A stretch of 64,000 nt of DNA from JACMLD01 sp044223995 (GCA_044223995.1 JBGALE010000003.1:248001-312000), one strand, 5' to 3'. Positions 7,607-16,665 are shown, counted from the first letter of the stretch. Program-made: numbers and translations. Notes: a model not told the origin generated them from the sequence alone.

Positions 7607-8836
7607 ATGGCCATCGTTATTACCAATATTAAGCAACTGGCAGGTGTTCACCATCCGGTCAATGCCCTTCGGGGAAAGGGACTTTCTTCGCTACCGGTAA
7701 TCAATGATGCTTACCTGGTTGTTGAAGGAAATGAAATCGCTGCCTTTGGCACGATGAGCGAACTTAATGGAAAATATACCAGCACCCTGGATGCTTCGTT
7801 GCAAACGATTATCCCTGCGTGGTGCGACAGCCACACACATTTAGTATTTGCTGCCAGCCGCGAGAATGAGTTCCTGGATAAAATCAAAGGACTGAGTTAT
7901 GCCGAGATTGCCGCAAAGGGTGGTGGCATTCTTCACTCCGCAGCCAAACTGGCCGCCACTTCTGAAGATGATTTATTCAATATGGCATGGAAAAGGCTGG
8001 AAGAAGTGAGTAAACTCGGAACAGGGGCTATTGAAATAAAAAGCGGTTATGGTTTATCGGTAGCTGCTGAACTGAAAATGCTTCGTGTTATTAAACGTTT
8101 GAAAGAACGGTCCCGGCTTTTCATTAAAGCTACCTTTTTGGGAGCGCATACCTTTCCCCTGCAATACAAGGAAAACCACCAGGGCTATATCAATGAAATC
8201 ATCCGGGAAATGCTGCCGGTAATCGGGCAGGAAAAGCTGGCCGATTATATTGATGTCTTTTGTGAGAATGGTTTTTTCTCCCCGGAAGAAACGATCACCA
8301 TTTGTAAAGCGGGTATGCAACATGGATTGAAACCTAAAATTCATGCCAACCAGTTACACGCAAGCGGCGGGGTGCAGGCAGGTGTTGCTCTTGGAGCCAT
8401 TTCTGTTGATCACCTGGAAACAATGGACGATGCCGCCATCAGCGCATTGGCAGCTTCTGCTACCATTGGCACCATGCTTCCCACGGCCGCATTCTTTTTA
8501 AAAATGCCGTTTCAGCCAGCGCGTAAACTCATTGATAGTAATTGCGCTGTCGCACTTGCCTCAGATTTTAATCCCGGTTCATCTCCGAGTGGTAATATGA
8601 ACCTGGTGGTTTCAATGGCCTGTATTCAAATGTCCATGCTGCCTGAGGAAGCCATCAATGCGGCTACCATCAATGGGGCAGCGGCGATGGAATTGCAACA
8701 GCATACCGGCAGCATTGCCCCGGGCAAAACAGCCAACCTCATTGTCACCAAACCAATTGCTTCACTGGCTTATCTTCCCTATGCTTTCGGTTCCAACCTG
8801 GTCGACAAAGTAATGATAAAAGGCCAGTGGATATAG
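7607..8836 (+). CDS. hutI: Imidazolonepropionase
   Basis: This is an amidohydrolase of 409 residues that hydrolyses 4-imidazolone-5-propanoate to N-formimino-L-glutamate in histidine breakdown. The metal-binding HxH pair is in CDSHTHLVFAASRENEF (His76 and His78). Further metal and substrate residues are in GAHTFP, KIHANQLHASGG and the ASDFNPGSSP loop that carries the metal Asp. The ATG at 7607 is chosen over the in-frame TTG at 7604. The next gene, hutG, acts on the product, so the pair covers the last two steps. hutH and hutU are not in the window. The start is immediately after the rhaM stop, indicating co-transcription. Confidence 0.95.
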   Translation: MAIVITNIKQLAGVHHPVNALRGKGLSSLPVINDAYLVVEGNEIAAFGTMSELNGKYTSTLDASLQTIIPAWCDSHTHLVFAASRENEFLDKIKGLSYAEIAAKGGGILHSAAKLAATSEDDLFNMAWKRLEEVSKLGTGAIEIKSGYGLSVAAELKMLRVIKRLKERSRLFIKATFLGAHTFPLQYKENHQGYINEIIREMLPVIGQEKLADYIDVFCENGFFSPEETITICKAGMQHGLKPKIHANQLHASGGVQAGVALGAISVDHLETMDDAAISALAASATIGTMLPTAAFFLKMPFQPARKLIDSNCAVALASDFNPGSSPSGNMNLVVSMACIQMSMLPEEAINAATINGAAAMELQQHTGSIAPGKTANLIVTKPIASLAYLPYAFGSNLVDKVMIKGQWI

Positions 8837-8921
8837 CAGTTCAACGTTTAATGTATGTGGCAAAATTCGGAATGGCAGCATTCAAAAAAATCCTATCTTT
8901 TATTCCTAAAGTTGCGCTAAT

Positions 8922-10007
8922 ATGGAAACCATGCAGGCGGAAAAAAATACCGGGCGACAGGTGGGCCATCATTTTAAGTTTTACGATAAACAGGACATCC
9001 TGTATTTTACCCGGATTCGGCGCTTTGAAACCAAACTGGGTGAACGCATACAGGTCATCAGGGACAAACATTTCCTGGAACAGTCCATCCAACAATCAAC
9101 GGCTACTTATGTACTGTTTGGAATACCTGAAGACATTGGTGTACGTGGTAACTATGGCAATGGCGGAGCCGATTCATCCTGGATGCCTTTTCTTTCTTCT
9201 TTCCTGAATATTCAAAGCAATGATTTCCTCGGAGGTGACGAGGTATTGTTACTGGGGCATTTTGATTTCGGCGATGTGAAATACCTTATTGAACAGAATG
9301 CACACAGCAATGAAGAACGGATTGATGCCTACCGGCATGCTGTGTATGGAATCGATGAGGAAGTAGAGAGCCTGGTGAAGATCATTTCGGCCTGCAATAA
9401 AATACCTATTGCTATTGGTGGCGGGCACAACAATGCTTATCCATTGATAAAAGGCAGTGCCAAGGGATTGCACAAAGCTGGTTTAATTCCCCTCGCACAG
9501 ATCAATGCCATCAATCTTGATGCACATACGGATTTCCGGCCATCGGAAGGAAGGCACAGCGGCAATGGTTTCCGGTATGCGGAAGAAGATGGATATCTCC
9601 AGAAATACTGCGTGGTGGGCGTACATGAAAATTATTTACCACAAAATGTCTGGCTCGATATTGTCAACAACCCATTTATTGATTTTATTACCTACGAGGA
9701 TATCTTTGTACACGAGAAAAGGAATTTCATACAGGCTGTTGCACATGCTACCGGTTTTACAGAGGATAATTATACGGGCATAGAAGTCGACCTCGATTCC
9801 ATTGAAGGTGTACTGAGCAGTGCCGCTTCTCCCAGTGGTGTATCTGTACTGAACGCAAGACAGTTTGTATGTTTTGCATCGGCTGATTGCAAAGCAGCGT
9901 ACCTCCATATTTGTGAAGGCGCCATGCAGTTAAATGATGGTAGAAAGGATGACAGTACAGGTAAATTGATCAGTTACCTTGTCAGCGATTTTATCAAAGG
10001 GAGATAA
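8922..10007 (+). CDS. hutG: Formimidoylglutamase (arginase superfamily)
   Basis: The 361-residue protein has the arginase/agmatinase metal motifs: GGGHNNAYP (His169), NLDAHTDFRP (Asp200, His202, Asp204) and the VDLDSIEGV motif (Asp290, Asp292). These bind two manganese ions. Together with hutI immediately upstream (85-base gap), it most likely cleaves N-formimino-L-glutamate to glutamate and formamide. The protein is longer than typical 310-320 residue members, with an N-terminal extension of about 60 residues. The gene ends 3 bases from the convergent patatin gene, leaving no room for a terminator. Other arginase-family activities (agmatinase, guanidinobutyrase) are less likely given the context. 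Confidence 0.88.
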   Translation: METMQAEKNTGRQVGHHFKFYDKQDILYFTRIRRFETKLGERIQVIRDKHFLEQSIQQSTATYVLFGIPEDIGVRGNYGNGGADSSWMPFLSSFLNIQSNDFLGGDEVLLLGHFDFGDVKYLIEQNAHSNEERIDAYRHAVYGIDEEVESLVKIISACNKIPIAIGGGHNNAYPLIKGSAKGLHKAGLIPLAQINAINLDAHTDFRPSEGRHSGNGFRYAEEDGYLQKYCVVGVHENYLPQNVWLDIVNNPFIDFITYEDIFVHEKRNFIQAVAHATGFTEDNYTGIEVDLDSIEGVLSSAASPSGVSVLNARQFVCFASADCKAAYLHICEGAMQLNDGRKDDSTGKLISYLVSDFIKGR

Positions 10008-10010
10008 TCA

Positions 10011-12260
10011 TTAGAACGGTATCCCGATATTCACTGCACTGCTCACTTTGCGCGATTGACCGCTGTACATAAGACTGAATTCAAGCGGCCCCAATGCAAA
10101 ATTGTATCCGAAGGTGATGGAATAACCCGTCAGGAAATCCGGGTTTTGAAAGAATACGCTTTTACTGATAAAATTATTGAACAGCACGTTTCCACGGCCG
10201 ATGATGTAAGTATTGGTAAACAGTTCATATCGTAAACCTGCCTGGAGAGCAGCAAAGGCCGGCGTATACAGGGAGCCTTCCTGCAAACCGGCAAACAATA
10301 CCTGGTTGTGAAACAATCTTGTCAGCCCGCCGATAGAAAATTCATTCATGATATTGTTATGGTAATTGAAATTAATACCTGCCTGTGCCAGCAACTGCAG
10401 GGTTGTTTTTCTTGATAGCGGTGAATAAGAGTCAAGATTAAAAATGAATCTTGCATAAGGATCCTTCGATACTTTAAATGAATCCTGGCTAACCGGATTG
10501 CCATTGATAAAAAAGGTGACTTCCGGATCCTGGCGGTATACCCAATCGCCTTCGGCTTCCAGGTTGACGCCACGTCGCGGGTAAACAGTTTTATCAAGAC
10601 TGTTGTGCCGCAGGTACAGGTAATTGGTATGAAAACTGTTATTACCACTGAATTGAAAAGCCGAAGTGAGTGCTGGTTTGTATTTCAGCCATTCCCACCG
10701 GTAACCACCACCAATTGAAAAATTGCGCCGGGTACTGTACAATGCTTTCGCGTCAAGTTTAATGTATTGCTGTTTGTACAACCCATCCTGTTTGTAGGTG
10801 TTATACGTAGCTACATCAAAGCGATCGTATTGTGCAGACAGGTTTACGGAAAAGTTTTTTCTCCGCCCGAAATATTGCAGGTGTTCCGCACGGGCTCGCA
10901 GGTTATCACCCACGTTTAGGGTAACCATGCTTCTTGAATTGGTCACAAAAAAATTGCGCGCTGTAAGGTTGACAATAGCGGCAATACCGCTGAACTTATT
11001 ATAGTGTAAGCTTACTTTTCCAAACGTAAGGGGTAATTCTGTTACATCAAATATGATTTTATCCGTACTATCGGGTTGCGGTACCAGTGAGTAATTTATC
11101 CTTCCATAGTAACGTGAACCAAAAGCGGAGCGAACAATCGCTGATAACATTTGTGGTGTATACTTCCTGTTGGGGAAAAAACCGGCGGTATGTATAAAGA
11201 ATTCCGAAGTAGTATTTTTTAATCCCCTTACTTCATAGGAAGAGATGTTGACTTCATTTATATCAGGCAATCTTTTTGCCGGAAAGGATTGCCTGCCATA
11301 GATCGCATCAAGTGAGTCGGCGAGGCGCTTGAGCCTTGGATATAATTTTCGTCCTTCATTTATTCCAAAGTCCAGGATATCACTGGCCTGTGCAAAACTG
11401 CCCATGCTGTATTTTTCCATGGCAAAGGGAATATAAATATCGCAGAGTGCCACTTCTTCCTTATGATCCTGTGCCTCGCGGAAAAAAGCTACCTGCAACA
11501 ATACCTGTATGGCATTCCTGACTTTATCGGAGGGCAATAATCCACCTGCCACGTTACTGCCAATCACATAGGTGGCGCCCATTTCCCGTACGTCTTTTAC
11601 AGGGAAATTTCGCACTACACCACCATCCACCAATCGCTTTCCATCATAGTCCACCGCCGTAAAGAAAGATGGAATGGCCATACTGGATCGGATGGCAGTG
11701 GTTATTTCACCTTTGCTCATCACTACTGCTTCACCGCTGCCCACATCTGTACCAATGCATTTGAATGGAATGTAGAATTGGGAAAAATCTTTTTTATTGT
11801 TTACCGGGAAAAACAACTCCGACAATTTCAGCCACAGTTCCTGTCCTTCCAATACACCTGAGGGCAGCACAAAAGAATGATTTACCCAGGGAAGTTCCAC
11901 GACATATTTGTAATACTCATCTTTTTCTTCCATGAAAAGGCTGCGAAGGGACGATTGGTTGCTGAGTAATAAATCCCAGTTAATGGATCGTGCAATGCTT
12001 TCAATGGAATCGGCAGAATACCCCACAGCATATAAACTGCCGATGATGCTGCCCATACTGGTGCCGGTGACATAATCAATTTTCAATCCGGCAGAATCGA
12101 TAGCTTTCAGTATACCAATGTGTGCAAGTCCTTTGGCGCCCCCGCCACTCAATGTTAACCCAATGCGCGGCCTGCCAGTTGCGGTGGCCTGTGCCCGTAA
12201 ATCGCTGCAAAAGGACAATAGGGGAAATGAGATGATAAACGCAAATGCAATTCTTTTCAT
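10011..12260 (-). CDS. Patatin-like phospholipase fused to an outer-membrane barrel
   Basis: The 749-residue protein has an N-terminal signal peptide, a patatin lipase domain (about residues 33-330) and a C-terminal outer-membrane beta-barrel of the surface-antigen/BamA class (about 400-749). The lipase shows the oxyanion loop LTLSGGGAKG, the nucleophile Ser68 in GTSMGS and the dyad Asp212 in VDGGVVRNFP. Between them, residues 330-395 resemble a POTRA-like linker. The fold implies that an acyl hydrolase is anchored at, or delivered to, the outer membrane, as in PlpD-type type V secretion. The substrate is probably a phospholipid or other lipid ester. A TAATTTTG element lies 14 bases before the start. 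Confidence 0.92.
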   Translation of the reverse strand: MKRIAFAFIISFPLLSFCSDLRAQATATGRPRIGLTLSGGGAKGLAHIGILKAIDSAGLKIDYVTGTSMGSIIGSLYAVGYSADSIESIARSINWDLLLSNQSSLRSLFMEEKDEYYKYVVELPWVNHSFVLPSGVLEGQELWLKLSELFFPVNNKKDFSQFYIPFKCIGTDVGSGEAVVMSKGEITTAIRSSMAIPSFFTAVDYDGKRLVDGGVVRNFPVKDVREMGATYVIGSNVAGGLLPSDKVRNAIQVLLQVAFFREAQDHKEEVALCDIYIPFAMEKYSMGSFAQASDILDFGINEGRKLYPRLKRLADSLDAIYGRQSFPAKRLPDINEVNISSYEVRGLKNTTSEFFIHTAGFFPNRKYTPQMLSAIVRSAFGSRYYGRINYSLVPQPDSTDKIIFDVTELPLTFGKVSLHYNKFSGIAAIVNLTARNFFVTNSRSMVTLNVGDNLRARAEHLQYFGRRKNFSVNLSAQYDRFDVATYNTYKQDGLYKQQYIKLDAKALYSTRRNFSIGGGYRWEWLKYKPALTSAFQFSGNNSFHTNYLYLRHNSLDKTVYPRRGVNLEAEGDWVYRQDPEVTFFINGNPVSQDSFKVSKDPYARFIFNLDSYSPLSRKTTLQLLAQAGINFNYHNNIMNEFSIGGLTRLFHNQVLFAGLQEGSLYTPAFAALQAGLRYELFTNTYIIGRGNVLFNNFISKSVFFQNPDFLTGYSITFGYNFALGPLEFSLMYSGQSRKVSSAVNIGIPF

Positions 12261-12273
12261 AAGTGTGGTGAAT

Positions 12274-12281
12274 CAAAATTA
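12274..12281 (-). promoter_or_regulatory. -7 element (TAATTTTG) for the patatin gene
   Basis: The minus-strand reading TAATTTTG matches the Bacteroidota TAnnTTTG motif exactly. It lies 14 bases upstream of the ATG of the patatin-barrel gene, implying a very short leader. No matching -33 element is clear. Confidence 0.4.
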
Positions 12282-12334
12282 CGCACAACCGGCTGACAAT
12301 AAAAATTGCAGATGTTAATTGTAGGGGAAGGGGG

Positions 12335-12536
12335 TTTTAAGTAGTAAGTTATAAGTTTTAGGTAGAGGGTGGAAGGTTGATGGCAGATGGCTCATAGCTT
12401 ATAGCTAATAGTTGATAGGCAATTGTCCCAATCAGGCTATATACAACCTATGTTAATAACCACAAAAAAATTACAAACTATAAACCATGAACTATAAGCT
12501 ATAAACAATGAACTAAAAACTATCAACCCGAAACTC
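12335..12536. repeat. AT-rich degenerate inverted repeat in an intergenic spacer
   Basis: The right half is built from short variants of ACTATAAACCATGAAC and CTATAAGCTATAAAC. The left half reads in the opposite sense, for example CTCATAGCTTATAGCTAATAG. An exact 11-base inverted match pairs ATAGCTTATAG at 12394-12404 with CTATAAGCTAT at 12492-12502. The repeat is low-complexity and non-coding on all frames. Its origin is unknown; it lies between the convergently flanked patatin and small lipoprotein genes. Confidence 0.6.
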
Positions 12537-12547
12537 TAAACTGCGTC

Positions 12548-12961
12548 CTACTCCTTCTTATACACCGATAAAAAAAGTGTGGGTTTGCTGGTGGTTTCAA
12601 AAGCTGCAGGATAACTATCGCCTTTGAGATTGTAACAGATAACCAGTTGGCCATTCTCCATTTTATAGATAGCCGTATAATGTTTTCCCATATTTACACC
12701 ATAGCGGCCGTAGATATCCATTTTTCCATCTTTATACAACAGAGCGCCATGGTCAATTTCATAAGTGCCGTAACTGTACAGCGTATCGGTAATAATGAGT
12801 TTATACTTTTCATAGACAGTTTGCGGAAGATTCTTTCCACCTATTTCCTGCCGGATGGGAATCCAGTTGCCATCGAGCGGGTGTGTATTAGCTGCAGATT
12901 TTTTAGAGGCATTGCAGGCAAATAAAAGCAGTGCGAAAAAAATTAGATGAAGCAGTTTCAT
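12548..12961 (-). CDS. Small lipoprotein (TIGR03067-like, lipocalin-like fold)
   Basis: The product is 137 residues with a lipoprotein signal (LLLFACNASK, lipidated Cys at about residue 16). The mature domain starts with LDGNWIPIRQEIGGK and ends with strands ITDTLYSYGTYEIDHG, GKHYTAIYKMENGQLVICYN and TSKPTLFLSVYKKE. The order and the LDGxW start are like the TIGR03067 family of small barrel-type proteins of unknown function. It is probably exposed at the periplasm or outer membrane. It has no operon partner, with a long repeat on one side and the VOC gene 109 bases away on the other. Confidence 0.65.
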   Translation of the reverse strand: MKLLHLIFFALLLFACNASKKSAANTHPLDGNWIPIRQEIGGKNLPQTVYEKYKLIITDTLYSYGTYEIDHGALLYKDGKMDIYGRYGVNMGKHYTAIYKMENGQLVICYNLKGDSYPAAFETTSKPTLFLSVYKKE

Positions 12962-13070
12962 ATCATTTGATTTAGCCTGGTTTAAATAATTGTTTTAGCA
13001 CCTTTTTTTCCCAATAACACTATCACAATATTAACTGCAATATGATAAAAGACTCGCATAAAAATGCAGT

Positions 13071-13418
13071 TTATGGCTTGGTAATAAGCCCGACAATATT
13101 TCCACCCGGATCTTTGAACCATGCAAACTGCTGTCCGGTGGGCAAGGTAACCGGCCCTACCAGTTTTTTTCCTCCTGCGGCTTCAATTTTTTGTAGCTGA
13201 TCGGCGATGTTGTCAACCTGGATATAAAATGTAATGTACTGGTGTGGTTCATGACCGAGCGAAGTGATATGCCCCTGGATGCCTTCGGTTGAATTGGTAT
13301 TCAGGTAAGCGGCCACGCCCGCATTGGCAGCCGTCCAGCCAAACAATGATGTATAAAAGTCTGATGTTTGAGAGAGATCCTTGCAGCCAATTTCGAAATG
13401 AACGACCGGGTTTGCCAT
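13071..13418 (-). CDS. VOC family protein
   Basis: This VOC protein has 115 residues, shorter than most. It begins VVHFEIGCKDLSQTSDFYTS, the first strand-helix of the fold, and ends LPTGQQFAWFKDPGGNIVGLI. Metal-ligand candidates are His6 and the Glu8-like position. The family covers glyoxalases, dioxygenases and resistance proteins. The substrate is unknown. It lies between two minus-strand genes without obvious linkage. A second VOC gene is at 448-855, but the two are only distantly alike. Confidence 0.8.
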   Translation of the reverse strand: MANPVVHFEIGCKDLSQTSDFYTSLFGWTAANAGVAAYLNTNSTEGIQGHITSLGHEPHQYITFYIQVDNIADQLQKIEAAGGKKLVGPVTLPTGQQFAWFKDPGGNIVGLITKP

Positions 13419-13530
13419 AAAAGGTTCTTTTATTTTTTGGGAAATAACAGGTATCCCTGTTCTTTAAATATACCGATAAACGAAATAATTCCGAAGGGAA
13501 ATTTATCTGCCGATTGCAGGTATATAAAAG

Positions 13531-13555
13531 AAAAGCTACCCGTTTGGATAGCTTT
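13531..13555 (-). terminator. Rho-independent terminator of the SH3/BON gene
   Basis: On the minus strand the sequence reads AAAGCTATCC, an AAAC loop and GGGTAGCTTTT. The stem is ten pairs with one wobble. It lies about 25 bases after the stop of the SH3-domain gene. Confidence 0.7.
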
Positions 13556-13578
13556 CTTGCTGTTTGATTATCGATTAA

Positions 13579-14001
13579 TTATGCTTCCGGTGCCAGGTAT
13601 TGCGCATAAGCATAGCCTTCCTCACCTGATTCGGTTTTTACCAGCCACCATTGGTCATTGGTTTTGCTGATTAAAGTTACGTAGGCGTTGTGGGCTGCTT
13701 TTCCTACAATAGGCTGATCGGTGCCCGGGCCTTTGCGGATATTCAGGTTGGTTTTTTCCGTTACCACTTTTGCTTTTGTACCCGGTGCTGCGGCAGCGAC
13801 ATTTACACTTAGTACCAGGTCGCCTGCCAGGAAATTGGGATCAATCTTTCCATAAATATCCCAAAGCTGATCCTTTACTGCCCCGGTGGGTGCTTCTCCA
13901 TCTATATGAAGTACTCCGTCCTGTTCTGCCACCTGCAACCCTTTGATACCTGCAGCATTGGCCGCATCTATCAATTCTTTGTATTTATCCTGTAATGCCA
14001 T
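13579..14001 (-). CDS. BON-like plus bacterial SH3 domain protein
   Basis: The 140-residue protein has an N-terminal region that resembles a BON-type fold (GLQVAEQDGVLHIDGEAPTG, then NFLAGDLVLSVNV) and a C-terminal bacterial SH3 domain. The SH3 module has NLNIRKGPGTDQPIVGKAA and WWLVKTESGEEGYAYAQYLAP, as in YgiM or NlpC-associated SH3 domains that bind cell-wall material. No signal peptide is seen, so the location is uncertain. It overlaps functionally with the BON lipoprotein just upstream (18-base gap), and the two are probably one operon. A terminator follows at 13531-13555. Confidence 0.8.
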   Translation of the reverse strand: MALQDKYKELIDAANAAGIKGLQVAEQDGVLHIDGEAPTGAVKDQLWDIYGKIDPNFLAGDLVLSVNVAAAAPGTKAKVVTEKTNLNIRKGPGTDQPIVGKAAHNAYVTLISKTNDQWWLVKTESGEEGYAYAQYLAPEA

Positions 14002-14019
14002 AGTCTTTCTTTTTTTTGA

Positions 14020-14520
14020 TTATTTAATTTTTAGCCCGGAGCCATCCACTTTTTTTGGTTTCAAGCCATCGAGGGCCATCTTTAATTTTTTCCAGTGTGC
14101 CGCAGTTATTTCGCCTGTTACGGTGATAACACCATCTTTAACAGTAGCAGTAACACCCGGGAAATCTTTGGTAGCATCTGTTACCCCTTTGACCAGCGGA
14201 TCGTCTGCAGTTACTACAACGGTTGGAGGAGGAGGAGGAGGTGTAACTGTTGTTTTATTGTCAACCGATTTCACACCTTTCACGGCTTTTGCCAGTTCTT
14301 CACACTTGGCTTTGCAGGCATCGTCCTTACATTCGCCGCCAAGTGTTACAACACCATCTTTTACTTCTACTGTAAGGCCTTTCATATCCGGGTTAGCTTG
14401 CAATGCAGTTTCAACTGCTGCTTTTACATCTGCGTCTTTTACCCCGCAGGATGTGATACCTGTTACCAGCGCAATCGAGAGAGTGGCTAACAGGAATGTT
14501 CGTAGGATTCCTTTTTTCAT
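14020..14520 (-). CDS. BON-domain lipoprotein with a polyproline linker
   Basis: The 166-residue protein has a lipoprotein signal (TGITSCGVKD, lipidated Cys25) and two copies of a BON domain, about residues 28-92 and 105-166. Each copy has a GVVTLxGE- or GVITVTGE-type turn. They are joined by a run of six prolines encoded by a GGA/TCC microsatellite on the plus strand. BON domains bind phospholipids or stabilise membranes (as in OsmY). It is probably an envelope-stress protein. The SH3 gene lies 18 bases downstream. The microsatellite makes slippage and variable linker length possible. Confidence 0.82.
   Translation of the reverse strand: MKKGILRTFLLATLSIALVTGITSCGVKDADVKAAVETALQANPDMKGLTVEVKDGVVTLGGECKDDACKAKCEELAKAVKGVKSVDNKTTVTPPPPPPTVVVTADDPLVKGVTDATKDFPGVTATVKDGVITVTGEITAAHWKKLKMALDGLKPKKVDGSGLKIK
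14225..14241. repeat. GGA microsatellite inside the BON gene
   Basis: Five GGA units followed by GG are seen on the plus strand. In the minus-strand gene this encodes consecutive prolines in the linker between the two BON domains. Changes by whole units would keep the frame and alter only the linker. Confidence 0.7.
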
Positions 14521-14634
14521 AAATGAATGTTTTAGTTACGTATTAGTGCAGAAGATACCTCTTTATCCAAAATGGTTGCGTTAATGCAGAAAAAGTTTAC
14601 GCACATTTAATAAAGTAATCAATGAAAATACCCA

Positions 14635-16602
14635 CTAACCTGCCATTCCTTCTTCGAGCGCAACAATTTTTTCAAAAACTGCTTCGTACTGGCGGTTGAG
14701 TGCATCGAGATCGTTAGAAGTTTTTTTGTAATCGGCTTCTGCCTGCAGGAATTTTGCCTTATCTGAATATACTTCGGGTGAAGACAAGGCAGCTTCCTGT
14801 TTATTTTTTAATTCCTTTGTTTTAGAAATGCTTTCTTCCAATTGCTGAAACAATCGCTGCTGTTTCTGTAATTCCTTTTTTGCTTCCTTATTAATCGGAG
14901 TATGGTTGCCGGCTGCCGGTGCCGCAATTGATTTTTCTTCTTTCTTTTCTACGACGGGTGCCGGTTTATTGTCTGTAACATTTTTTTTTGCTGCTGCCTT
15001 CAGGTTTCTTTCTTTCCAGTCTGCCCATTCATCATACGTGCCTTTGAATTCCCTGATCTTATGATCGTCAATTTCCCAAATGCTGTTGGCCGTTTTGGAA
15101 ATAAAATAACGATCGTGGCTGACCAGTATTAATGTGCCCTCGTATTTTTTTAAAGCTTCAATCAGTAAATCAACGGAATGCATATCGAGGTGGTTGGTCG
15201 GCTCATCCAGCAGCAGGAAATTGGCTTTGCTGGTGATGGTTTTTGCCAATGCCACCCTTGCTTTTTCACCACCGCTCAATACTTTTATTTTTTTCTCCAC
15301 GTCATCGCCGCTGAAAAGAAAACAACCCATCAGCGTGCGTAGTTCCTGTTCGGTTTGCTGGCTGCCGCAGAGCTTCATTTCATCCAGTACAGTATTATTG
15401 ACATTTAATGCTTCAAGCTGGTGTTGTGCATAAAAACTTTCTTCCACGTTGTACCCCCAGCGGCGATCGCCGGAAAAAGGTTCCTGTCCTGCAATGATGC
15501 GCAACATGGTTGATTTACCCTTTCCATTGGCGCCAATCAGTGCAATCTTATCGCCCCGGTTTATTTCTGCAGAAGCATGTTCGAGTATCCTGATATTACC
15601 AAATGATTTGGATACGTCTTTCAGTTCCACCAGGACACGACCTGGTGTTTTATCCACCCTGAAATTGATCCGGATATTGGGGCGCTCAATCGATACATCT
15701 TCTACACGATCCAATTTTTCCAGGCGCTTCATAGCGCTTTGTGCTGCTGCTGCTTTTGTAGCCTTGGCGCGGAAACGTTCAATAAATCTTTCCTGCTGCC
15801 GAATGTATTCCTGCTGGTTTTCAAAAGCCCTTTGCTGCAGTTCCACCCGCTGCACTTTTTCTGTTTCATAAAAGGCATAGTTGCCATTATAAATATGCAG
15901 TTCGCGCTGGTACAGCTCGATGATTTTTGTCACCATTCGGTTGAGGAAATATTTATCGTGGCTGACAATTACTACCGAACCCTGGTAATGCTGCAGGTAT
16001 TTTTCCAGCCATTCAATGGAAGGCAGGTCGAGGTGGTTGGTCGGTTCATCGAGTAATAATAAATCTGGCTGCTGTAAAATCATCTTTGCCAGCAACACCC
16101 GCATACGCCATCCTCCGCTGAATTCGCGGTACGGCCGTTGCAGGTCGGCATTGGAAAAGCCGAGGCCCTGCAATACTTCTTCTGTTTTGTGGTGAATATT
16201 GTACCCATCCAGTGTATCCATTTCATGCAGCAGGTCGCTGTAATCATGCAGCAACTTTTCATTGTGCGAATCTGCTTCCAATTGCTTTCCTGCTTCTTCT
16301 ATTTCCTTTTCCAGTTGTAATACCCGTTCAAAAGCACCCATCGCTACTTTTACAATGGAATCGCCACTGTCGAAACTAAGCAGGTCCTGGTGGAGGTAAC
16401 CAATACTGGTATCACGGCTGCGCTCTACGGTTCCTTTACTGGGCTGGTATTCTCCCACAAATAATTTGAGCAGCGTAGACTTACCGGTACCGTTATAGCC
16501 AATCAGGCCGATGCGTTCATTGGGTTGAATATGCCAGGTGGCGTCCTGCACGATGACTCTTGCGCCAAATTCAAAGGTTACGTTGGTTAATCCTGCGAGC
16601 AT
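14635..16602 (-). CDS. ABC-F family ATP-binding protein (translation-factor type)
   Basis: The protein has 655 residues and two ABC ATPase domains without membrane segments, as in ABC-F proteins that act on the ribosome. Domain one has the Walker A GYNGTGKS (residues 35-42), the signature FSGGWRMRVLLAKM and the Walker B LLLLDEPTNHLD. Domain two has GANGKGKS, LSGGEKARVALAK and FLLLDEPTNHLD. Between them is the ABC-F linker helix pair around residue 260-300 (YIRQQERFIERFRAKA). The last 120 residues are a Lys/Glu-rich coiled coil, as in Uup. It is probably a ribosome or translation factor; resistance is possible but less supported. It is monocistronic. Confidence 0.92.
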   Translation of the reverse strand: MLAGLTNVTFEFGARVIVQDATWHIQPNERIGLIGYNGTGKSTLLKLFVGEYQPSKGTVERSRDTSIGYLHQDLLSFDSGDSIVKVAMGAFERVLQLEKEIEEAGKQLEADSHNEKLLHDYSDLLHEMDTLDGYNIHHKTEEVLQGLGFSNADLQRPYREFSGGWRMRVLLAKMILQQPDLLLLDEPTNHLDLPSIEWLEKYLQHYQGSVVIVSHDKYFLNRMVTKIIELYQRELHIYNGNYAFYETEKVQRVELQQRAFENQQEYIRQQERFIERFRAKATKAAAAQSAMKRLEKLDRVEDVSIERPNIRINFRVDKTPGRVLVELKDVSKSFGNIRILEHASAEINRGDKIALIGANGKGKSTMLRIIAGQEPFSGDRRWGYNVEESFYAQHQLEALNVNNTVLDEMKLCGSQQTEQELRTLMGCFLFSGDDVEKKIKVLSGGEKARVALAKTITSKANFLLLDEPTNHLDMHSVDLLIEALKKYEGTLILVSHDRYFISKTANSIWEIDDHKIREFKGTYDEWADWKERNLKAAAKKNVTDNKPAPVVEKKEEKSIAAPAAGNHTPINKEAKKELQKQQRLFQQLEESISKTKELKNKQEAALSSPEVYSDKAKFLQAEADYKKTSNDLDALNRQYEAVFEKIVALEEGMAG

Positions 16603-16627
16603 GTATAAAATTTGTTAAACGAAAGCG

Positions 16628-16635
16628 CAAAAATA
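16628..16635 (-). promoter_or_regulatory. -7 element (TATTTTTG) for the ABC-F gene
   Basis: Read on the minus strand, TATTTTTG matches TAnnTTTG and lies about 26 bases before the ABC-F start. A second element on the opposite strand at 16666-16673 serves the divergent gene, so the 88-base gap appears to hold two divergent promoters. Confidence 0.5.
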
Positions 16636-16665
16636 GTACAAACAGGATGGATAAACTTTATGACT

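Noticed and set aside
8827..9207. A 126-residue frame overlapping the hutG start
   Set aside because: It is on the same strand as hutG in another frame and overlaps its conserved N-terminal region.
13943..14584. A 213-residue frame on the plus strand over the BON genes
   Set aside because: It is antisense to two well-supported minus-strand genes with clear domains and has low-complexity Ser/Thr/Val composition typical of shadow frames.
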